The translations under genes and the position numbers were made by a program. A model generated the notes under the pieces. It was given only the letters and a program-made list of their open reading frames with translations. It made no database searches and had not been told where the DNA came from. Below are positions 59,700 through 64,000 of a stretch of DNA of 64,000 nucleotides, in pieces; the stretch's first letter is position 1; each line of letters opens with the position of its first letter. Source of the stretch: JAOPZW01 sp963806015 (GTDB taxonomy: Bacteria > Actinomycetota > Thermoleophilia > Solirubrobacterales > Solirubrobacteraceae); NCBI GenBank assembly GCA_963806015.1, contig CAWDWM010000010.1, forward strand, positions 464,798 through 528,797, read 5' to 3'.

Positions 59700-61450
59700 G
59701 TGGCGGGCCTCGCGCAGGAGCCTCGACGTCTTGAGCGGTGGGTTCCGGGCGTACGGGTCGCCCGCACGTACGACAGGTCGTGGCTGCGGCCAGATCTCAT
59801 CGCCGGCATCGTGCTCGCGGCGATCTTGGTCCCGCAGGGCATGGCCTACGCCGAGCTGGCCGGGCTGCCGCCTGCGACGGGCCTGTACACGACGATCGCG
59901 TGCCTGGTGGGGTATGCGCTGTTCGGTCCCTCGCGCGTGTTGGTGCTCGGCCCCGACTCGTCGATCTCGCCGCTAATCCTGGCCGCGATCACGCCGCTGC
60001 TCGTGGCCGGCGGCGACCCCGGGACCGCGATCGCCCTGGCGGGGATGCTCGCCGTGATGGTCGGGCTGCTCGAGATCTGCCTCGGGCTGGGGAAGCTCGG
60101 CTTCGTCGCGGACCTGCTCTCCAAGGAGGTGCAGGTCGGGTACATGACCGGCCTGGGCATCACGATCATCGTCGGCCAGCTGCCGAAGCTGTTCGGCTTC
60201 TCGACCAGCGCCGACAGCTTCCTGGACGAGGTCAAGCAGTTCGCCGAGAACGTCGACCACACGGACACGACGACGCTGCTCGTGGGCGTCGCCGTGCTCG
60301 CCGTGATGCTCGTGCTCCCGCGGGTGACGAGCCGACTGCCCGCGATCCTCGTCGCGGTGGTCGGCGCCACCGTCGTCTCCGCGGCTCTCGGACTCGCCGA
60401 CGAGGGCGTCGCCACCGTCGGGGCACTGCCGCAGGGCGTGCCGGCACCGACCATCCCGTGGACGAGTGCCGGCGACGTCGTCCCGCTGCTCATCGCGGCG
60501 ATGGGCATCACGCTGGTCTCGCTGACCGACACCATCGCCACGGCGACGAGCTTCGCCGCGCGGCGCGGCGACGAGGTCGAGCCCGATCAGGAGATCGGTC
60601 GGCATGGGGGCGGCGAACGTCGCCGCAGGCCTCTTCCAGGGCTTCGCCGTGTCGACCAGCGGCTCACGAACGGCGGTGGCCGAGCAGTCGGGCGCCAAGA
60701 GCCAGGCCACCGGCCTGGTCGGGGCCGGGCTGGTCGCGGTGCTCCTGTTGTTCCTGAACTCGCTGCTCGCCGACCTCCCGCAGACCGCGCTCGCCGCGGT
60801 CGTCATCGTCGCCGCGCTGTCGCTCATCGATCTCCGCGCGCTGCGGCGCTATCTCCACGTGCGTCCCAGCGCCTTCGCGATCTCGCTGGTCGCCACGCTC
60901 GGCGTGATGCTCCTTGGAGTCCTGCAGGGGATCGTCGTCGCCGTCGCGCTGGCGATCCTGCTGTTCTTCCACCGCAACTGGTGGCCCCACGGCGCCGTCC
61001 TGGGAAAGGTGGAGGGTGTCGAGGGCTGGCACAGCGTCGGTGACCAGCCCGACGCCCAGCAGGTCCAGGACGTTGTCGTGTACCGCTGGGAGGCCCCGCT
61101 GTTCTTCGCCAACTCCGGCATCTTCCGCCGGCAGGTCCGTCACCTGGTGCGCGAGCGCCGGCCGAGCTGGGTCGTGCTCCAGTGCGAGGCCATCACCGAC
61201 ATCGACGTGACCGCCGCCGAGATGCTCGAGACACCTCGACCAAGAGCTCAACGCCGCCGGGGTGCACATGGCGTTCGCCGAGATGCGCGCGCGCCTGCAG
61301 GACATGACGCTGCGCTACGGCCTCTTCGAGACGCTCGACCCCGATCACTTCTACCCGACGCTCAACTCCGCGATCGCAGCGATCCAGAAGCTGAAGGTCA
61401 GCGATCATGCTGAGGCTGGGCCGGTGGCTGCGCAGCCGGGTCAAAGCTGA
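59700..61450 (+). pseudogene. SulP-family anion permease, broken by two one-base insertions
   Basis: The three pieces together make a normal SulP protein of about 583 residues. Frame 1 has WLRPDLIAGIVLAAILVPQG, YAELAGLPPATGLYTTIACL and VLVLGPDSSISPLILAAITP, up to EPDQEI. Frame 2 (from about 60598) has MGAANVAAGLFQGFAVSTSG and membrane helices, then STAS-domain WVVLQCEAITDIDVTAAEML. Frame 3 (from about 61234) has HLDQELNAAGVHMAFAEMRA to the end. The shifts are an extra G at 60597-60598 and an extra base in ACAC at 61231-61234. Either the gene is dead or the assembly has homopolymer-type errors. Its C-terminal tail carries the 55-bp repeat. Confidence 0.8.
61396..61450 (+). repeat. 55-bp 3'-end repeat, copy 2
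   Basis: Second copy of the repeat at 55636-55690, here at the end of SulP and antisense to the end of the YihY-type gene. It contains the perfect palindrome GGCTGCGCAGCC (61426-61437). Confidence 0.7.
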
Positions 61451-62384
61451 CCACGATGTGCTGGCGCGGGTCGCGCTGCTCGGCCTCCGCGGCCGTGCGC
61501 ATCGCGCGCTCGTCGGCCGCCGCGAGGCCGCCGAAGAGCGACCGCGGCCACAGGCGCTGGGCGAGGACGACGTTGATCTCGCCGGCGACGAGGCTGAGCT
61601 GCGCGGCCAGCCACAGCCACGACAGCAGCCCGATGACCGCCGCGAACACCCCGTAGGTCGCGCTCGACTGCGCGACGACGTGCTCGACGTAGAGGCCGCC
61701 GAGCGTCTGCAGGCCGAGCCAGCTGATCGTCGCGAGGACCGCTCCGGGCAGCACCTGGCGGGTGGTCACGTGGGCCGCCGTCAGCACGCGAAACGCCGTG
61801 ACGAAGACGAGGAAGTCGATCGCCGCCGAGCCCGTGAAGCTGGCGATCCCGGCCACCGGCGGCTGGATGGTGCCGTTGCGGGCGAGGGTGACGACGACGG
61901 TCGTCACGATCTGCGCCGTGCCGATGACCACGAGGATGGCCAGGCCGCGCAGCCGCGAGCGCACGTAGTCGGGCCGGTCGATGCGCCGGACGGCCCAGAG
62001 CGTGTCCAGCGCGCGGCCGGTGGCCAGGGTCACGCCCAGCCCGGCCCACACCGCGCCGACGATGCCGATGGCGAGGGCGACGCCGCTGCCCTTCAACGAC
62101 GTCACGTCCTGGCTGAGCTGGTCGCCGATCACGGGAATCTGCGCGACGGTGGAGTCCAGCACGTCCTTCTGGAAGTCCGGATTGCCCTCGAGCAGGAAGC
62201 CGAGGATCGACGCGAACGCCAGCAGCAGCGGGAAGATCGAGAAGAACGCCCAGTAGGCGATGAGCGCCGCCAGGCGCGACGCGCCGTCGTCGGTGAACTT
62301 CTTCGCGACCGCGCAGGGCACGGCCGTCAGCGGGCGTGCCTGCTGAAAGCGATCGATGGCATCCCTCACGGGCTGCTCGCTCAT
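61398..62384 (-). CDS. YihY/BrkB-family inner membrane protein
   Basis: 328 residues with about six helices. The N-terminal KKFTDDGASRLAALIAYWAFFS is the hallmark (helix 1 with AxxxAYxxFxSIFP). Then come FPLLLAFASILGFLLEGNPD, VVGTAQIVTTVVVTLAR-like stretches and SWLWLAAQLSLVAGEINVVL. The family was once called ribonuclease BN by mistake; its real function is unknown, possibly transport. The C-terminus overlaps the SulP tail by 53 nt. The box promoter at 62423 predicts a 32-nt leader. Confidence 0.85.
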   Translation of the reverse strand: MSEQPVRDAIDRFQQARPLTAVPCAVAKKFTDDGASRLAALIAYWAFFSIFPLLLAFASILGFLLEGNPDFQKDVLDSTVAQIPVIGDQLSQDVTSLKGSGVALAIGIVGAVWAGLGVTLATGRALDTLWAVRRIDRPDYVRSRLRGLAILVVIGTAQIVTTVVVTLARNGTIQPPVAGIASFTGSAAIDFLVFVTAFRVLTAAHVTTRQVLPGAVLATISWLGLQTLGGLYVEHVVAQSSATYGVFAAVIGLLSWLWLAAQLSLVAGEINVVLAQRLWPRSLFGGLAAADERAMRTAAEAEQRDPRQHIVVSFDPAAQPPAQPQHDR

Positions 62385-62422
62385 CGCGGGCGCCTCACGC
62401 GCCGGCCGGCCGGCATCGCGCG

Positions 62423-62495
62423 AGTGTACGTTCGGCCGTCCGCGCGGTGATCATCCAGTTGGGGTGAGGACACCGCCATGGGCCGTCGGTAAGAC
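62423..62495. promoter_or_regulatory. Bidirectional 7-3-7 box between the YihY-type gene and dodecin
   Basis: Box TCATCCAGTTGGGGTGA at 62451-62467 has TACACT (plus 62428-62423) 22 nt away on the minus side and TAAGAC (62490-62495) 22 nt away on the plus side. The dodecin leader would be about 84 nt with AGGAG before ATG 62586. Confidence 0.65.
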
Positions 62496-62585
62496 GGGTC
62501 GGTGTCGGCCCGACTGGCACAACCACCAGTTTCGACTGAGTGGGTTCCGGAGAGAGACTTCAGCAATCCCGACCCAGGAGCCACG

Positions 62586-62798
62586 ATGAGCGACCACGTC
62601 TACTCCATCAGCGAGATCGTCGGTACGTCGCCCGACACGATCGAGGACGCCGTACGCAACGCGCTGGCGCGCGCGAGCAAGACGCTGCGCAATCTCGATT
62701 GGTTCGAGGTGACCGAGACGCGCGGCCACATCGGCGACGGCGGCGAGATCGACCACTTCCAGGTCACGCTGAAGCTCGGGTTCAGGATGGAGGACTGA
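62586..62798 (+). CDS. Dodecin (flavin-binding protein)
   Basis: 70 residues, the usual dodecin length. VYSISEIVGTSPDTIEDAVR, RASKTLRNLDWFEVTETRGH (the flavin-stacking Trp) and HFQVTLKLGF form the characteristic strand-helix-strand-strand fold. Twelve subunits build a hollow ball that stores flavin or FMN/CoA and limits light-induced damage. It is driven by the bidirectional box and fits the flavoenzyme-rich regulon (NDH-2, GMC). It is convergent with the acyl-CoA dehydrogenase gene, with a 4-bp gap. Confidence 0.93.
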   Translation: MSDHVYSISEIVGTSPDTIEDAVRNALARASKTLRNLDWFEVTETRGHIGDGGEIDHFQVTLKLGFRMED

Positions 62799-62802
62799 CC
62801 GC

Positions 62803-63999
62803 TCAGCTCGCCTCGCGCGCCCGCGTGCGATCGCGCAGCGCCCTGCGGGCGATCGCCCACTTGTGCGTCTCGGTCGGCCCGTCGTAGATCCGGAACGGCC
62901 GCACCTCGGTGAGGTAGCGCGCCAGCGGCGCGTCGCCCGAGACGCCCAGCGCCCCGCAGATCTGGATCGACCGGTCGACGACCCGGTAGACCGCCTCGGC
63001 GACGTGCGCCTTGGCCACCGACGACTCGTGGCGCGCGGACGCGCCGTTGTCGAGCGCCCAGGCGCAGCGCCAGATCAGCAACCGGCTCGTCTCGATGTCG
63101 AGGACGGAGTCCGCGACGAACTGCTGGACCATCCCGAGGTCGCCCAGCCGCGCGCCGAACGCCTCGCGCTCGGCCGCGCGGTCCAGCGCGAAGTCGTGCG
63201 CACGGCGAGCGATGCCCAGCCAGCGCATGCAGTGCGTCAGGCGCGCCGGGGCCAGGCGGACCTGGGCGTTCTGGTAGCCCTCGCCCTCCTGGCCGAGGAT
63301 CGCGTCGTCCGGGACGCGGCAGTCCTCGAAGACCATCTCGGCGTGCCCGCCAGGGAAGCTGCGATCGACGGCGTCGACGATCCGCTCGACGCGCATGCCG
63401 GCGGTGCCGGTGTCGATCAGGAACATCGTCGCGCCGCGGCCGTGGTCGATCGTCTCGCCCGTCCGCGCCATGCAGATGGTGAAGGCGGCACCCTCGGCAC
63501 CGGTGATGAACCACTTGCGCCCGCTGATCGACCAGCCACCGTCGACGCGCGTCGCGACGGTGCGCAACATCGCCGGATCCGATCCGGCCCCGGGCGCCGG
63601 CTCGGTCATCGCGAAGCACGAGCGCACGAGCCCCGCCGCGAGCGGGTGCAGGTAGCGGGCCTGCTGCTCGGGGTCGGCGACGCGGGCCAGGAGGTTCATG
63701 TTGCCCTCGTCGGGGGCCGCGCAGTTCAGCGCCTGCGGGCCGAGGAGGCTGTAGCCCGCCTCCTCGAAGACCACGGCCTGACCGCGATGATCGAGGCCCA
63801 GCCCGCCGAGGTCGGTGGCGACATGCGGAGCGAACAGCCCGGCCGTCTTGGCCTGGTCCTGCAGGTCCGCGCGGAGCTTGTCGTCGAGCCCGTGCGTCGA
63901 CGCGTCACGCTCCTCGGCGGGGATGGCGACGTCGCGCACGAAGTCGGCGACGCGGTCGCGCAGCTCGGCGACGGCGGGGTCAGGCGCGAAGTCGATCAT
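62803..63999 (-). CDS. Acyl-CoA dehydrogenase
   Basis: 398 residues, complete (ATG 63999 at the edge of the window). FAD/acyl-CoA motifs: SCFAMTEPAPGAGSDPAMLR, WFITGAEGAAFTICMARTG, RSFPGGHAEMVFEDCRVPDD, and the C-terminal RSIQICGALGVSGDAPLARY and FRIYDGPTETHKWAIARRAL. In IYDGPTETH the usual catalytic Glu region is present. It catalyses alpha,beta-dehydrogenation of an acyl-CoA; chain length is unknown. No box points at it, and it may belong to a lipid-catabolic set outside the window. Confidence 0.9.
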   Translation of the reverse strand: MIDFAPDPAVAELRDRVADFVRDVAIPAEERDASTHGLDDKLRADLQDQAKTAGLFAPHVATDLGGLGLDHRGQAVVFEEAGYSLLGPQALNCAAPDEGNMNLLARVADPEQQARYLHPLAAGLVRSCFAMTEPAPGAGSDPAMLRTVATRVDGGWSISGRKWFITGAEGAAFTICMARTGETIDHGRGATMFLIDTGTAGMRVERIVDAVDRSFPGGHAEMVFEDCRVPDDAILGQEGEGYQNAQVRLAPARLTHCMRWLGIARRAHDFALDRAAEREAFGARLGDLGMVQQFVADSVLDIETSRLLIWRCAWALDNGASARHESSVAKAHVAEAVYRVVDRSIQICGALGVSGDAPLARYLTEVRPFRIYDGPTETHKWAIARRALRDRTRAREAS

Positions 64000-64000
64000 C

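Noticed and set aside
60597..61234. Programmed frameshifting in SulP
   Set aside because: No slippery heptamer or pseudoknot is evident, and SulP permeases are not known to use recoding. Two independent one-base insertions are the simpler reading.

Overview
The window is very GC-rich, dense with short intergenic gaps, and uses many GTG starts. The gene families (DesK/NarL-type kinases and regulators, DUF6325, DUF7144, DUF4239 and DUF1269 proteins, GH15, ClC, cytochrome bd) fit an actinobacterium, most likely Solirubrobacterales/Thermoleophilia. That placement is an inference from gene content, because there is no rRNA or other strong marker here. No tRNA, rRNA or CRISPR array was seen.

Layout. 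1-2881: a fumarylacetoacetate-hydrolase-like enzyme, a SAM methyltransferase with an in-frame TGA (candidate selenocysteine codon or nonsense mutation) and a zinc-metallopeptidase lipoprotein. 2878-9350: a two-component island (RR-RR-HK-RR on the minus strand, divergent HK-RR on the plus strand). 9453-10462: small stress and membrane proteins. 10458-12335: a frameshifted IS110-type element and a structured ORF-free stretch. 12336-16962: a LAL-type LuxR regulator, a third histidine kinase and a single-domain receiver. 16969-23203: an antiporter, aldose epimerase, Usp, amidotransferase and small membrane proteins. 23357-36382: one long, mostly overlapping operon of G6PDH, GH15 glucosidase, GMC oxidoreductase, NDH-2 and cytochrome bd genes cydABDC, interrupted between cydA and cydB by a 1-kb IS. 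36447-45866: DUF6325 proteins, glutamate decarboxylase, ClC and a third IS. 45759-55690: a phosphodiesterase, DUF1269, DUF4239, CYTH, arylsulfatase and AI-2E-type permease. 55791-63999: PPK2, a P-type ATPase, a broken SulP permease, a YihY-type membrane protein, dodecin and an acyl-CoA dehydrogenase.

The main observation is a shared promoter architecture. Nineteen near-palindromic 17-bp boxes, consensus TCAYCCG-N3-CGGGTGA, lie in front of genes throughout the window. In almost every case a -10-like hexamer (TAnnnT or nAnnnT) starts 22 or 23 nt after the box. This puts the box centre near -43 relative to the predicted transcription start, the classical class II activator position. At several promoters the predicted start falls on or within 3 nt of the ATG/GTG of a gene that lacks a Shine-Dalgarno sequence, implying leaderless mRNAs; genes with longer leaders mostly have a Shine-Dalgarno sequence. 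Several boxes serve divergent promoters.

The genes under these boxes form a coherent programme: universal-stress-like proteins, a low-oxygen respiratory chain, glucose-releasing and glucose-oxidising enzymes, glutamate decarboxylase with a ClC exchanger, a cation/proton antiporter, dodecin and many small membrane or DUF proteins. It resembles a dormancy, low-oxygen or acid-stress regulon, functionally like mycobacterial DosR but with a different box. One of the local LuxR-type response regulators is the obvious candidate activator, and the regulator gene at 2878 itself carries a box.

Several genes are damaged: the IS110 and IS1182-like transposases, SulP (two indels), a PAS-LuxR remnant, and the 5' end of one response regulator. 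Some of these could be assembly errors.
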